A DNA stretch of 64,000 bases from NCBI RefSeq assembly GCF_030770395.1, contig NZ_CP132480.1, forward strand, positions 4,248,038-4,312,037, read 5' to 3'. This DNA comes from Telluria beijingensis. Lineage in GTDB: Bacteria; Pseudomonadota; Gammaproteobacteria; Burkholderiales; Burkholderiaceae_D. Made by a program: the position numbers and the translations under genes. The notes below the pieces were generated by a model, which worked only from the letters and a program-made list of their open reading frames with translations, was not told the origin of the DNA and did no database searches. Positions 28,573 to 39,252 of the stretch are shown one piece after another. The first letter of the stretch is position 1. Each line of letters begins with the position of its first letter.

Positions 28573-31500
28573 ATGAAACGTCTGTTCTCCTGGCTGTTCA
28601 AGCCCATGGTGCTGTCCTTCATCGGCGTGGCGCTGCTGGCGCTGGTGTTCTGGTTCGAGGCGCCGCTGCTCGCCTTCGACGGCAAGGAGCCGTTCGCCTC
28701 GCGCCGTTCGCGCGCCATCGTCGTGCTGCTGATGTTCGCGGCCTGGGGCGCCTGGTTCGGCTGGCGCTATCTGCAGGCCCACCTGGCCAACCGGCGCCTG
28801 ATGGCCAGCATGGCGGCCGCCGAAGCGCCGCCCGCGGCAGCTGGAGCGCCGGCGCCGGCCGCGCTGCAGGAGCAGGCCGCCCTGAAGACGCGCATGGACC
28901 AGGCGCTGGCAACCTTGCGCAAGGCGGCGCCCAAGGGCGGACGCTGGAACCGCCAGTACCTGTATCAGCTGCCCTGGTATATGTTCGTCGGCGCCCCGGG
29001 CAGCGGCAAGACCACTGCCTTGCTGCACTCGGGCCTGCGCTTCCCGCTCGCCGAGACGCTGGGGCCGGGCGCGATCGGCGGCGTCGGCGGCACCCGCCAG
29101 TGCGACTGGTGGTTCACCGACGAAGCGGTGCTGCTGGACACCGCCGGCCGCTACACGACCCAGGACAGCGAGGCCGAGGTCGACCAGGCCGGCTGGCACG
29201 GCTTCCTGGGACTGCTGAAGAAGCACCGCCCGCGCCGTCCGATCGACGGCGTGATCGTGGCGCTGAGCGTGTCCGACCTGCTGCAGCAGGGACCGGCGGC
29301 GCGCCAGGCCCAGGCCGCGGCGATCCGCGCCCGCATCAAGGAATTGCATGAAAGGCTGGGCAGCAGCTTCCCGGTCTACGTCACCGTCACCAAGTGCGAC
29401 CTGCTGGCCGGCTTCATGGAGTATTTCGACCCGTTCGGCCGCGAGGAGCGGGCCCAGGTCTGGGGCCTGACCTTCCCGGTGGGCAGCGGCCCGGCTGACG
29501 CGCTGGCGCAGTTCCCGGCCCGCTTCCTGGAGCTCGAGCAGCAGCTGCAGGCAGGCGTGATGAAGCGCCTGCAGGACGAACGCGACCTGCAGCGGCGCGC
29601 TTTGGTCTACCGCTTCCCCCAGCAGTTCGGCAACCTGGGCGAGCTGCTGGAAGGCTTCCTGCAGGCGGTGTTCGCGCCGACCCGCTTCGAGCGCGACGCC
29701 CAGCTGCGCGGCGTGTACTTCACCAGCGGCACGCAAGAGGGCAGCCCGATCGACCGCGTGATGGGCGCGCTCGCGAACACCTTCGGCCTGGACCGCAAGG
29801 TGCTGCCGCCGAACGCCGTGAGCGGGCGCAGCTTCTTCCTGACCGACCTGCTGCGCGAGCTGGTGTTCAAGGAGTCAAGCCTGGCCGGCAGCGACGCCGC
29901 CGTGGAGCGCCGCCAGCGCCTGCTGCGCCGTGCCGGCGCGGTAACGGCTGCGCTGGCCCTGGTGCTGCTGGCCGCTGGCCTGGCCACCAGCTATGTGCGC
30001 AACAAGGCGAACGTGAACGAGATGGAAGCGCGCAGCGCCGAACTCGAAAAGCTGGTGGCGGCCGCGCCGGCCACCGGCTCGCCGCTGGGCGTGCTGCCGA
30101 TGCTGGACGCGGCGCGCGCGCTGCCGGGCGGCTACGATGAACGCGAAGCCGGCGCGCCGCTGCTGGAACGCTTCGGCCTGAACCAGTCCGACAAGCTGGG
30201 CGCCGGCGCCCAGCTGGCCTACCAGCGCCTGCTGCGTTCGGCCCTGCTGCCGCGCGTGATGGCGCGGCTCGAAGAAACCCTGCGCCGCGGCGACGCCAAC
30301 AACCAGGAGCAGCTGTACGAGGCGCTGCGCGTCTACCTGATGCTGGGCCAGCCGCTGCACCTCGATCCGCAATCGGTGCAGGCCTGGCTCGAATTCGACT
30401 GGCGCCGCAGCCTGCCCGAGGCAACGCCCGAGCAGCGCGACGCGCTGCTGGCCCACGTCGGCGCGCTGTTCGATGGCGCCAATGGCGATGCCGGCGCGCC
30501 GCCGGCGCTCGACACCGCGCTGGTGGCGCAGGTGCGTTCGACGCTGGCGATGATGCCGCTGCCCGAGCGCCTGTACAACCGCCTCAAGCGCCAGGTGGCG
30601 CAGGAGCGCTTGCCGGAGACCTCGGTCAACCGCGCGGTGGGCCGCGACGTGTCGGCGATCCTGGCGCGCGCCAGCGGCGAGCCGCTCACGCGCGGCGTGC
30701 CGGGCCTGTTCAGCGTGGCCGGCCACAAGGCGATCGTCGCCGGCGCGCCGCAGGCGCTGACCGACATCGCGCGCGACAGCTGGGTGCTCGACCGCCGCGA
30801 AGCAGAAGGCGCGCTGGGCGCACTGACCTCGGACCAGCTGCAGGTCGCCGTGCTGCGCCTGTACTACGCCGACTATATCCGCGCCTGGGACGCCTACCTG
30901 GCGGACGTGCGCATCGCGCCGTTCTCGAGCCTGGACGCCGGCGCGCGCATCACCAATGCGCTGGCCGGCGCCGACTCGCCTCTGAAAGCCTTCCTCATGG
31001 TGGCGGCGCGCGAGACCCGCCTGGGCGGCGCCGCCGGCAAGACTCCGGTGACGATGGATGCGGCCGTGCTGGGCAAGCTGGCCGAGGCGCGCAAGAAGCT
31101 CGAGGCCGCGCTCGGCGGCGACGATCCGGCGCCGGCGCAGCAGGCCGCCAATCCGGTGGACCAGCACTTCGCGCCGCTGCACCGCCTGGTCGGCACGCCG
31201 CAGGCGCCGGGCACGCTCGACGCCCAGCTGGCGCTGCTGAAGGACGCCTCGGCATACTTCGACGCCGCCGACCAGGCGCGCCGCGCCGGCGCCCCGGCGC
31301 CATCCGGCGAGGCCCTGCAAAAGGTCAAGCGCGCCGCCGAAGGCATGCCCGAACCGCTGGGCGGCATGTTGCGCAACGTCGACAGCGCCGGCAGCGGCCT
31401 GACCCTGGGCAGCGAGCGGGCGCGCCTGGGTGCGCTGTGGGCGGCCAACGGCGCCGCCTTCTGCCGCGACGCGATCGCCGGCCGCTATCCGATGACGCGC

Positions 31501-32118
31501 GGCGCCGCGCGCGACGCGACGCCGGACGACTTCGGCCGCTTCTTCGGCCCGGGCGGCACGATGGACGACTTCTTCACGAAGAACCTGGCGGCCCAGGTCG
31601 ACATGGCCGGCAGCCAGTGGAAGTGGCGCGACACCGGCGACGGCACGGTCGGCATCCCGCAGGACGTGCTGAACCAGTTCCAGCGCGCCGCGCGCGTGCG
31701 CGAGATGTTCTTCGCCAGCGGCGGCCGCCAGCCTTCGCTGCGCTTCGACCTGCTGCCGGTCGGCGCCGATCCGGGCTTGACCAATGTGGTGCTCGACATC
31801 GACGGCCAGCCGGTGACCTATGCGGCCGGCGCCGCGGCGCGGCCGGTGTCGATCACGCTCCCGTCGGGCAAGGGCGGCGGCCAGGTGCGCTTCGAAGCCA
31901 CCCCGGCCCTGCGCGCCGACCTGCGCAGCGACGGTCCGTGGGCCTGGTTCCGCATGCTGGACAAGGGCGTCGTGCAATCGGGCGCCCAGGCCGAGCGCTA
32001 TGCGCTGGCCTTCGACCTCGATGGCCGCAAGATGAACTACCAGCTGACCGCCAGCAGCGTCATCAACCCGTTCCGCCGCGAAGCGCTCGAGGGCTTCCGC
32101 TGCCCGACGGGCTGGTGA
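28573..32118 (+). CDS. tssM: T6SS inner-membrane protein TssM (IcmF)
   Basis: Main scaffold of the membrane complex. The 1181 residues show two N-terminal membrane helices (about 12-28 and 50-67) and a cytoplasmic NTPase-like domain with Walker A GAPGSGKTTAL (about 139-149) and a Walker B/DTAGRY motif. A third helix (about 455-475, AALALVLLAAGLATSYV) is followed by a large periplasmic part ending in the IcmF C-terminal domain (QLTASSVINPF, ending GFRCPTGW). Walker A is intact, unlike in some TssM. The length is normal. It follows tssL by 61 bases and precedes tagF by 10. Confidence 0.96.
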   Translation: MKRLFSWLFKPMVLSFIGVALLALVFWFEAPLLAFDGKEPFASRRSRAIVVLLMFAAWGAWFGWRYLQAHLANRRLMASMAAAEAPPAAAGAPAPAALQEQAALKTRMDQALATLRKAAPKGGRWNRQYLYQLPWYMFVGAPGSGKTTALLHSGLRFPLAETLGPGAIGGVGGTRQCDWWFTDEAVLLDTAGRYTTQDSEAEVDQAGWHGFLGLLKKHRPRRPIDGVIVALSVSDLLQQGPAARQAQAAAIRARIKELHERLGSSFPVYVTVTKCDLLAGFMEYFDPFGREERAQVWGLTFPVGSGPADALAQFPARFLELEQQLQAGVMKRLQDERDLQRRALVYRFPQQFGNLGELLEGFLQAVFAPTRFERDAQLRGVYFTSGTQEGSPIDRVMGALANTFGLDRKVLPPNAVSGRSFFLTDLLRELVFKESSLAGSDAAVERRQRLLRRAGAVTAALALVLLAAGLATSYVRNKANVNEMEARSAELEKLVAAAPATGSPLGVLPMLDAARALPGGYDEREAGAPLLERFGLNQSDKLGAGAQLAYQRLLRSALLPRVMARLEETLRRGDANNQEQLYEALRVYLMLGQPLHLDPQSVQAWLEFDWRRSLPEATPEQRDALLAHVGALFDGANGDAGAPPALDTALVAQVRSTLAMMPLPERLYNRLKRQVAQERLPETSVNRAVGRDVSAILARASGEPLTRGVPGLFSVAGHKAIVAGAPQALTDIARDSWVLDRREAEGALGALTSDQLQVAVLRLYYADYIRAWDAYLADVRIAPFSSLDAGARITNALAGADSPLKAFLMVAARETRLGGAAGKTPVTMDAAVLGKLAEARKKLEAALGGDDPAPAQQAANPVDQHFAPLHRLVGTPQAPGTLDAQLALLKDASAYFDAADQARRAGAPAPSGEALQKVKRAAEGMPEPLGGMLRNVDSAGSGLTLGSERARLGALWAANGAAFCRDAIAGRYPMTRGAARDATPDDFGRFFGPGGTMDDFFTKNLAAQVDMAGSQWKWRDTGDGTVGIPQDVLNQFQRAARVREMFFASGGRQPSLRFDLLPVGADPGLTNVVLDIDGQPVTYAAGAAARPVSITLPSGKGGGQVRFEATPALRADLRSDGPWAWFRMLDKGVVQSGAQAERYALAFDLDGRKMNYQLTASSVINPFRREALEGFRCPTGW

Positions 32119-32128
32119 GGAGGCGACG

Positions 32129-32803
32129 GTGACGGCATTGGCGGCGGCGCCGGGGTTTTTCGGCAAGCTGCCCAGTCATGGCGATTTCGTGGGGCGGCGC
32201 CTGCCGTCCTCGATGCGCGATCCGTTCGACGCCTGGCTGCAGCGCGGGATCGTCGCCAGCAGGGAAGCGCTTGGGGCAGGCTGGCAAGCGGCCTGGCTCA
32301 GCAGCCCCTTGTGGCGCTTCGTGCTGGCGCCGGGGCTGTGCGGGCCTGAGGCATGGAGCGGCGTCATGATGCCGAGCATGGATCGGGTTGGGCGCTGTTT
32401 TCCGCTAGTGCTGGCGGCGCCGTCGATGGAGGCGCCGACGCTATCCGATTGTCTAGGATTACATGAGGACTGGTTCGTTAGGCTTGAAGAGATCGCGCTG
32501 ACAGCGCTCGGTGAGGGAGCGTCCCTCGATCGGTTGGATGCTGCGCTGCTGGCGCTGGGTGGATTCGCGGCAACTCATGCGCAAGGATTCTCGAGATCAT
32601 CGATGGGCATCGCGCGCTGCGTTGCATTAGATGATGCTAGCATTTCAGCACTGGTGATCGAAGACATGGACGGAGACAGCGCCTGGTGGGGCCTAGGATC
32701 AGAACTAGTGGCACCCTGTTTGGCGCGCTGTCGAAGCCTGCCGTCCTCTAATAGATTTGCTGCGCTGTTGGAAGGCGAATGGCGCGAGCATGGGTGGAGC
32801 TAA
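32129..32803 (+). CDS. tagF: T6SS-associated protein TagF (ImpM family)
   Basis: TagF proteins act as post-translational brakes on T6SS assembly and in some species bind Fha. The 224 residues start with a GTG behind GAGGAGG and carry the TagF signatures PGFFGKLPSHGDFVGRRLP, FDAWLQRGI, LCGPEAWSGVMMPSMDRVGRCFPL and, later, GDSAWWG. The first half uses the GC-rich codons of the operon. From about 32440 onward base use becomes clearly AT-richer, leading into a GC-poor stretch, so the 3' half may have been replaced or has drifted. The frame is intact. Confidence 0.9.
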   Translation: MTALAAAPGFFGKLPSHGDFVGRRLPSSMRDPFDAWLQRGIVASREALGAGWQAAWLSSPLWRFVLAPGLCGPEAWSGVMMPSMDRVGRCFPLVLAAPSMEAPTLSDCLGLHEDWFVRLEEIALTALGEGASLDRLDAALLALGGFAATHAQGFSRSSMGIARCVALDDASISALVIEDMDGDSAWWGLGSELVAPCLARCRSLPSSNRFAALLEGEWREHGWS

Positions 32804-33002
32804 GCCTCGGATTAACAAACGATAAAACTTATCCACGATCGCGCGCAATCAAATTTTTCATTCAAGTTCCGCTGGATGAAAGCGAGCGTTTTGGTCTGCT
32901 GATGCCCTTTTACTTATGGATTAGTGATAGAGCTTACTGATGCCAATGCATTAGGAAATCTTCAAAATCGCTGATATGCTTGAGCTTAGCCATAGGGTTG
33001 AG

Positions 33003-33806
33003 TCAGAAAATCAATTTACAATATTTCGCAGCATCTGGACATTCCAGTATGATAGGCGCATTTAGTGCCGGTTTGGATGACGGTCCAAACTCGTAATCTT
33101 TAAGCACAGGTAGGTTATCTTTGCGCCACAGATTTTTTAAAGGAAGTGGATCCCAGACGAGACGAACCTCCTGCTGATGCTCAAATTCTCTGCCTTTAAT
33201 CGACTGCGGTGGGGGCACTGAATTGTCGTTAATTTGGATGATTCGATCGGAATAGTGGCAGGTGTTGATACAGCCAGAATATGCGTATGGGAGCATCGCT
33301 TCGTTCAGGCTATGTAAGAAGCCTGTCGGGTTACTAATTTCGATGCACGCATCGTAGCCGAATCGCGTCATTGCCTCACGATCAAAATTGCGCGTGAAAC
33401 AGAGTAGGTACATGTCCGGCGCTATTACATCTATCTGAACTGGCATTCCGATCGGATGTTTATTAAATGCAGGATAATTTCGAACGGGTTCCAGATACCG
33501 GACATGTTTGATCAGCGTGTCTAACTGAGGGGCGATAGGAACCTCTGGGTTGGTCTGGTACCCTCTAAAACCTTCGTAGCGGTCTCCAATCTCTGCAATT
33601 TCCATTCCTTGATACTCGTACAGGGTGCCAATTCGAAAACGACCTAAATTAAGCATCTGTTCGGCGTACTTCATTTTCGTATATTTGAAGAGTGCCTTGT
33701 ACTCTCGATCAACCGATGAGAAGAAAGGAATATTTCCAGCCCATGCGATACGATTTTTGTATTTTAGCTTTGGCTGAATATTTTTGAAATGATCCTTAAT
33801 GTGCAT
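33003..33806 (-). CDS. GC-poor orphan protein, DUF2971-like pattern, function unknown
   Basis: No function is assigned. The 267-residue protein (from the ATG at 33806; a TTG at 33836 would add ten residues) has no signal peptide or membrane helix. Its N-terminal part contains LFKYTKMKYAEQMLNLGRFRIGTL, followed by EIGDRYEG. This pattern is known from uncharacterised proteins of DUF2971 type found on mobile islands and in phage-defence neighbourhoods. The resemblance is remembered, not computed. The gene and its flanks are far AT-richer than anything else in the window, and its codon use is foreign. It stands alone between tagF and the PP2C gene. Possible roles are defence, toxin or T6SS cargo. 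Confidence 0.72.
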   Translation of the reverse strand: MHIKDHFKNIQPKLKYKNRIAWAGNIPFFSSVDREYKALFKYTKMKYAEQMLNLGRFRIGTLYEYQGMEIAEIGDRYEGFRGYQTNPEVPIAPQLDTLIKHVRYLEPVRNYPAFNKHPIGMPVQIDVIAPDMYLLCFTRNFDREAMTRFGYDACIEISNPTGFLHSLNEAMLPYAYSGCINTCHYSDRIIQINDNSVPPPQSIKGREFEHQQEVRLVWDPLPLKNLWRKDNLPVLKDYEFGPSSKPALNAPIILECPDAAKYCKLIF

Positions 33807-34167
33807 GGTGATAATTCCGATCCTGTATTTCGGCAATCTGGGTTCTGATAAAGCAAATTAATTCACATCGTTAAATTTTTGGTCGGGATGGACCATGCTG
33901 ACGGTTTGCTGAGGGAAAATCACTAATAGAAGCCTTTAAGGTCTGCTTTGCAGATAAAATCCAGACTCGGATAAGGCCTTGGATGAAATGCTTTGCAAGG
34001 CTGAGAAGGTGCACTACTTCATCTTGGTTCTAATGGCTTACGTGCTCAACGCTTCGCTCAGACTACCTGCGTCGAATACGGGATCTGAGTCCATTCAAGC
34101 AAGGTCGTCATGGAAATTTACTTGCAAACTTTGTGGGTTCCAGAGAGAAAGGACTTCTATTGAACGT
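33807..34167. other. AT-rich intergenic stretch without recognisable gene
   Basis: The 361 bases between the GC-poor orphan gene and the end of the PP2C gene show no convincing coding sequence, hairpin terminator or insertion-sequence end. The composition is as AT-rich as the orphan gene up to about 34165, where host-like composition resumes inside the PP2C gene. It probably contains the orphan gene's promoter and one junction of an acquired segment. Confidence 0.4.
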
Positions 34168-35007
34168 TTAAGCCGCAGCGCATATGGCCATTACTACTGT
34201 AATGTTGTCGCGCCCTCCATATTGCTTGGCCATTTCCACGAGCCGTGCGCATACCGGCTCAAGGTTGTTGGCCTGCGCACTCGCCATGGCCGCCTCGATC
34301 TCCGCATGCGGCACACTCCCGTGCAGCCCATCGCTGCACAGCATCAGCACATCGCCCGGAAACACCAGGTGCGCGCGCACCTCGGGCGCGATCGACGGCG
34401 ACGGCCCGACCGCCTGCAGCAGCAGGTTCCGCGGCGGCAGGCTATCGAGCAGGCCAGCCTCGAGCGCCTGCTGGTACATGGTCTGGTCGCGCGTGAGCTG
34501 CTCGAGCGCCCCCATGCGCAGCCGGTACAAACGGCTGTCGCCGACATGGAACAGCACCAGCGGCGCCTTCGGCGCGCGGCGCCAGAAACCGGTAAGCGTG
34601 GTGCCCATGCCGTTGCCCTCGACCCGCTTGCGCTGGTGGTTCTGGGCGTACAGGGTGCCATTGGCATGGGCCAGCGCGGCGTGCAGCAGCTTGACCGCGC
34701 CGGAGTCGGAGTCGGACCAGGTGGCGTCCGGATCGTCGGCCGGGCCGGACTGGGCGTGCGCCGCATCCACGGCGCCGCCGTGGGTCCGCAGATAGGCCTG
34801 CACCTCGTTGAGCACACCGGCGCTGGCCACTTCTCCGGCGGCGTGGCCGCCCATGCCGTCGGCCACCATCGCCAGGCCGAGCGATTCGTCGAGCAGGAAG
34901 TTGTCTTCATTGGACTGGCGCACCGGACCGACGTCGGTCAGGCCGAACACCAGCGCCCCGGGCAGGTGGTGCACGCGCGGCGGCGAAAGGGGAATCTGCA
35001 TCGTCAT
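34168..35007 (-). CDS. PP2C-type Ser/Thr protein phosphatase (PppA-like)
   Basis: Metal-dependent phosphatase that reverses kinase action; PppA-type enzymes down-regulate T6SS firing. The 279 residues show all PP2C landmarks: GLTDVGPVRQSNEDNF (metal-binding Asp and RxxNED), MVADGMGGHAAGEVAS, a central MGTTL motif, LMLCSDGLHG and the closing GGRDNITVVM. There is no membrane segment. It lies 28 bases downstream of the kinase gene on the same strand and is surely cotranscribed, so kinase and phosphatase form a matched pair. In-frame Met at residue 3 is an alternative start. Confidence 0.93.
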   Translation of the reverse strand: MTMQIPLSPPRVHHLPGALVFGLTDVGPVRQSNEDNFLLDESLGLAMVADGMGGHAAGEVASAGVLNEVQAYLRTHGGAVDAAHAQSGPADDPDATWSDSDSGAVKLLHAALAHANGTLYAQNHQRKRVEGNGMGTTLTGFWRRAPKAPLVLFHVGDSRLYRLRMGALEQLTRDQTMYQQALEAGLLDSLPPRNLLLQAVGPSPSIAPEVRAHLVFPGDVLMLCSDGLHGSVPHAEIEAAMASAQANNLEPVCARLVEMAKQYGGRDNITVVMAICAAA

Positions 35008-35035
35008 GCTGCGGCTTTCATGGTGATCGTCGTGA

Positions 35036-36499
<1,464 letters not shown>

Positions 36500-36515
36500 C
36501 GTCTTGCCTTCAGCC

Positions 36516-37394
36516 TCATTCATCCAGCATCTTCATCGCGCTGGCCAGGCTCGAACGCATGCGCGCGAACGAGCGCGCCAGCGCCGACAGCTCGTCGTTG
36601 CCCCTGACGTCGAACTCTTCCTGGCTGAATTCGCCCAGGCTGACCTGGTCGGCCAGGCGGCTCATGCGGGTGATGCGACGGGTGACGAACACGTGCACCA
36701 TGATGTTGAGGGCGATGAACAGGAACACGAAGATGCCCAGCATCGACAGCATATAGGTCTGCAGCATGGCGCTGGCGCGGCGCAGCGGCACTTCCATCGG
36801 CACCGACACCACCTGGGCGCCGACGATTTCCATGTGCTTCCAGCCGAAGCCGTTGTTGCGGCCGTAGATGTCGAGCATGGTCTTGGGCGCCGCATCCGGC
36901 ACGCTGTGGCAGCGCAGGCAGGCAGCGTCCTTGATCTGCAGCGGACGGGCGACGTACAGCGCCGGGCCGACCGAGGTCACGCGTTCGCCGACCAGTTCCT
37001 TCAGGTCGGGCTTGGCGCGCAGGGTGTTGACCAGGTCCGCTTCCCAGTCGCTGGCGCGGTCGCGCGGATTGGTCGGGTTCAGGGTCGCTTCCTTGTAACT
37101 GAAGTCCGGGTACTGCTTGAGCAGATGGCTCAGCTGTTCGGTGGCCGCATACGAGGGGATCGATTGCGGCACGAATTCATACTTGAGGCGGGTCTCGAGC
37201 AGCGGCACGACCTGGCCCGAGGTATAGCTGCGCGCGGCCAGCGCCGACTGCATCAGCACGCGTGCGCTTTCCAGCGTCTCTTCACGCGCGTTCTCCTGCA
37301 ACAGGTAGTTGGTGACGGCGCTGGCGGCGCCGAAACCGATGGCGAAGATGGTCAGGAAGACGATGTTGAACTTCGCCGCGATCGACAATTTCAT
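36516..37394 (-). CDS. Membrane heme-c sensor (DUF3365/Tll0287-like) with HAMP domain
   Basis: The 292-residue protein has an N-terminal membrane helix (about 7-28) and an extracytoplasmic domain of the DUF3365/Tll0287 type (about 35-190) with a single c-type heme-binding motif CLRCHS. A second membrane helix (about 208-232) leads to a HAMP domain (about 233-285), and the protein stops at KMLDE with no kinase, cyclase or methyl-accepting part. The start at 37394 (MKLSIAAKFN) is chosen because the longer frame upstream reads through the preceding gene. The stop lies beside, or overlaps, the kinase start, so an output through the kinase encoded next is the natural reading. Ligand or redox input through heme is inferred from the motif. 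Confidence 0.88.
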   Translation of the reverse strand: MKLSIAAKFNIVFLTIFAIGFGAASAVTNYLLQENAREETLESARVLMQSALAARSYTSGQVVPLLETRLKYEFVPQSIPSYAATEQLSHLLKQYPDFSYKEATLNPTNPRDRASDWEADLVNTLRAKPDLKELVGERVTSVGPALYVARPLQIKDAACLRCHSVPDAAPKTMLDIYGRNNGFGWKHMEIVGAQVVSVPMEVPLRRASAMLQTYMLSMLGIFVFLFIALNIMVHVFVTRRITRMSRLADQVSLGEFSQEEFDVRGNDELSALARSFARMRSSLASAMKMLDE

Positions 37395-37404
37395 GTGCTG
37401 AGCC

Positions 37405-38148
37405 TCAAGGCTGTCTGGGAGTAGGAGCGGCGGCGCGAGGCGGCCGCGGGGGATCGAAACGGCGCTGCACCTGCTGGCGCAGGGCAGGCTGGCGCGCCAG
37501 CCAGGGCGCCAGCTCGGCATACGTCGCGCGCCGTTCGTGGCGGGGCTGGGCGGCGGGGCCCTGGGGCAGCGGCACCAGCAGGTCGCGGAAGGCCGGCGGC
37601 AGGCCGGCCAGGAATGGCGCCGCCGGCCGTGGCGCGATGCGCAGCGGCTGGGCATTGCTGCGCGCGGCGAACTGTTCGTTGGCGAGCTTCAGGCGGCGTT
37701 TGGCCTTGCCGCCGTCGAGTTCTTCGAGCGCCACCTCGCCCGCCTCGGCGAAGACCTCGGTGGCGGCCGGCGCGGCGTGGACGATCGCGGTCGCGTCGGC
37801 GACGTGCAGCCGCAGCAGCGTTGCGTTGACGGCCAGCGGCCGCGCGGCATTGCCCCTGGCCTTGAGCCAGCCTTCCAGCAGCACCACTTCGCCGCCCTGC
37901 CTGAAGAACAGCCGGGTGCCGGGCCCGATGGCGATGGTGGCGCCGCCGAGGTCGAGCTGGATCGCGCCGTCACGGGAGTCGAGCAGGTCGCCGGCGCGCA
38001 GGGCGACCCCGCGTCCTGCGCTGAACATGCTGGTGTCGCGCACCAGCAGGGCGCTTTGTTCGGCATGGACGATATTCGGCGAAGGCGTGGCCGCTGCCGC
38101 GCAGCAGGCAGGGATACTCAACAGGAGCCCGAAAAGATGGCGCGACAC
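37405..38148 (-). CDS. Exported FecR-like domain protein
   Basis: Secreted or periplasmic protein (247 residues from a GTG at 38148) with a signal peptide (about 1-20, MSRHLFGLLLSIPACCAAAA) and a FecR-like beta-rich domain (about 35-150). That domain includes the segments GDLLDSRDGAIQLDLGGATIAIGPGTRLFF and VVLLEGWLKARG. The C-terminus is Pro/Arg-rich (PPRPPRAAAPTPRQP). The start is uncertain: a TTG at 38205 would add 19 residues before the signal peptide and is less likely. The stop lies 10 bases before the heme-sensor start, so both belong to one operon with kinase and phosphatase. FecR-like proteins usually relay envelope signals. No sigma factor gene is near. Confidence 0.75.
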   Translation of the reverse strand: MSRHLFGLLLSIPACCAAAATPSPNIVHAEQSALLVRDTSMFSAGRGVALRAGDLLDSRDGAIQLDLGGATIAIGPGTRLFFRQGGEVVLLEGWLKARGNAARPLAVNATLLRLHVADATAIVHAAPAATEVFAEAGEVALEELDGGKAKRRLKLANEQFAARSNAQPLRIAPRPAAPFLAGLPPAFRDLLVPLPQGPAAQPRHERRATYAELAPWLARQPALRQQVQRRFDPPRPPRAAAPTPRQP

Positions 38149-38280
38149 GTTAGCGACTCGAGAAAGGGTGGGGGACGGATGGATGCCGCCGCGATGGTCA
38201 AACAATTACTTATTTTACAGCAAGGTTGTGGTCCAAAAACCATCTTTGCCGTATTTATGTACATAGAACAACACTTGCCC

Positions 38281-39108
38281 CTACCTGGCAGGCCGCCCCT
38301 CGCCAACGAGCATCGCCAACTCGCGCGCGCTGTCCAGCAGCACCGGCAGGAAGTCGTCGGCCATCCGCTCGGCCGACACCCGCGTCGCCTGGGCGCCGAC
38401 GTTCAGCGCCGCCAGCACCCGCCCCGATTGACCACGCACCGGCACCGCGATCGAACGCAGGCCCAGTTCCAGTTCTTCGTTATTGAGCGCATAGCCTTGT
38501 TCGCGCACCTGCGCCAGCACGGCGCGCAGCAGGTCGCGGTCGGTCACCGTGTATTCGGTGCGCGGCGCGAGATCGGTCCGCGCCAGATAAGCGTCCAGTT
38601 CGGGCGGCGGCAAGTGGGCCAGCAGTACCCGGCCCAGCGAGGTGCAGTAGGCCGGCAGGCGGCTGCCGGCGCCGAGCGACACCGACATCACCCGCGACGC
38701 CGAGGCGCGCGCCACGTACAGCACCTGGTCGTCTTCCAGCACCGCGAGCGAACTCGATTCGCCCAGCCTGGCGCTGAGTTCGTCGAGGCAGGGCTGGGCC
38801 GACGTCGTCAATGGCGTCGACGCCAGGTAGGCATGGCCCAGCGCCAGCACCTTCGGGCGCAGGCTGTAGTTGTTCAGTTCCGCGTCGACGTAGCCGAGCT
38901 GGCGCAGGGTGTGCAGGCAGCGCCGCACGGCGGCGCGCGGGATGCCGGTGCGCTGGCTGAGCTGGGCGATGGTCTGGACGCCCGGCGCGTCGGAGAACGC
39001 GCGCAGCACGGCCAGCCCGCGCGCCAGCGAAGTCATGAAATCGGGATCGGACAGGGCGTCGATCTCTTCGGCAGCGGTGCGCGCCAACGGGGCAGGGGGC
39101 ATGGACAT
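38281..39108 (-). CDS. pcaR: IclR-family regulator of pca genes (PcaR/PobR type)
   Basis: Regulator (275 residues) of the PcaR/PcaU/PobR branch of IclR. The N-terminal winged helix-turn-helix (about 22-80, after the branch-specific DPDFMTSLARGLAVLRAFSD) is followed by the effector domain (about 95-265) with SCLP-like segments ASRVMSVSLGAGSRLPAYCTSLGRVLLA and IAVPVRG. These regulators sense beta-ketoadipate or protocatechuate. It is divergent from pcaIJF, and two 15-base operator-like repeats lie between the genes. The ATG at 39108 is the family start. The frame stays open far upstream, through the operators and pcaI, but that extension is not coding. Confidence 0.9.
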   Translation of the reverse strand: MSMPPAPLARTAAEEIDALSDPDFMTSLARGLAVLRAFSDAPGVQTIAQLSQRTGIPRAAVRRCLHTLRQLGYVDAELNNYSLRPKVLALGHAYLASTPLTTSAQPCLDELSARLGESSSLAVLEDDQVLYVARASASRVMSVSLGAGSRLPAYCTSLGRVLLAHLPPPELDAYLARTDLAPRTEYTVTDRDLLRAVLAQVREQGYALNNEELELGLRSIAVPVRGQSGRVLAALNVGAQATRVSAERMADDFLPVLLDSARELAMLVGEGRPAR

Positions 39109-39152
39109 GACGGAATTGTAATCGAGGCTCGACGGCTGAAACGAATTTCGGC

Positions 39153-39182
39153 TTGACCGGTAGACCGTCGCAAGCATACACT
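39153..39182 (+). promoter_or_regulatory. Putative pcaI promoter
   Basis: TTGACC (39153-39158) and TACACT (39177-39182) are separated by 18 bases and point toward pcaI. The predicted start of transcription falls inside the first PcaR-like operator, consistent with direct control. The -10 box matches four of six bases, so support is moderate. Confidence 0.45.
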
Positions 39183-39185
39183 GAA

Positions 39186-39219
39186 GTCCGATTATCGAAC
39201 ATATGTCCGATAATCGAAC
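39186..39219. promoter_or_regulatory. Two PcaR/PcaU-type operator repeats
   Basis: Direct repeats GTCCGATTATCGAAC (39186-39200) and GTCCGATAATCGAAC (39205-39219) differ at one position and start 19 bases apart. Each is an imperfect palindrome. Their reverse complement, GTTCGAT(A/T)ATCGGAC, is very close to the known IclR-family pca/pob box of the GTTCGATAATCGCAC type. They lie between the divergent regulator and pcaI genes and are the likely binding site for the regulator encoded at 38281-39108. Confidence 0.8.
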
Positions 39220-39252
39220 ACTCGGATAACCTATCACGACGAGACCTGCACC

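Noticed and set aside
28573..32118. TssM as a degenerate Walker A variant
   Set aside because: The Walker A sequence GAPGSGKTTAL is intact, so no loss of nucleotide binding is indicated.
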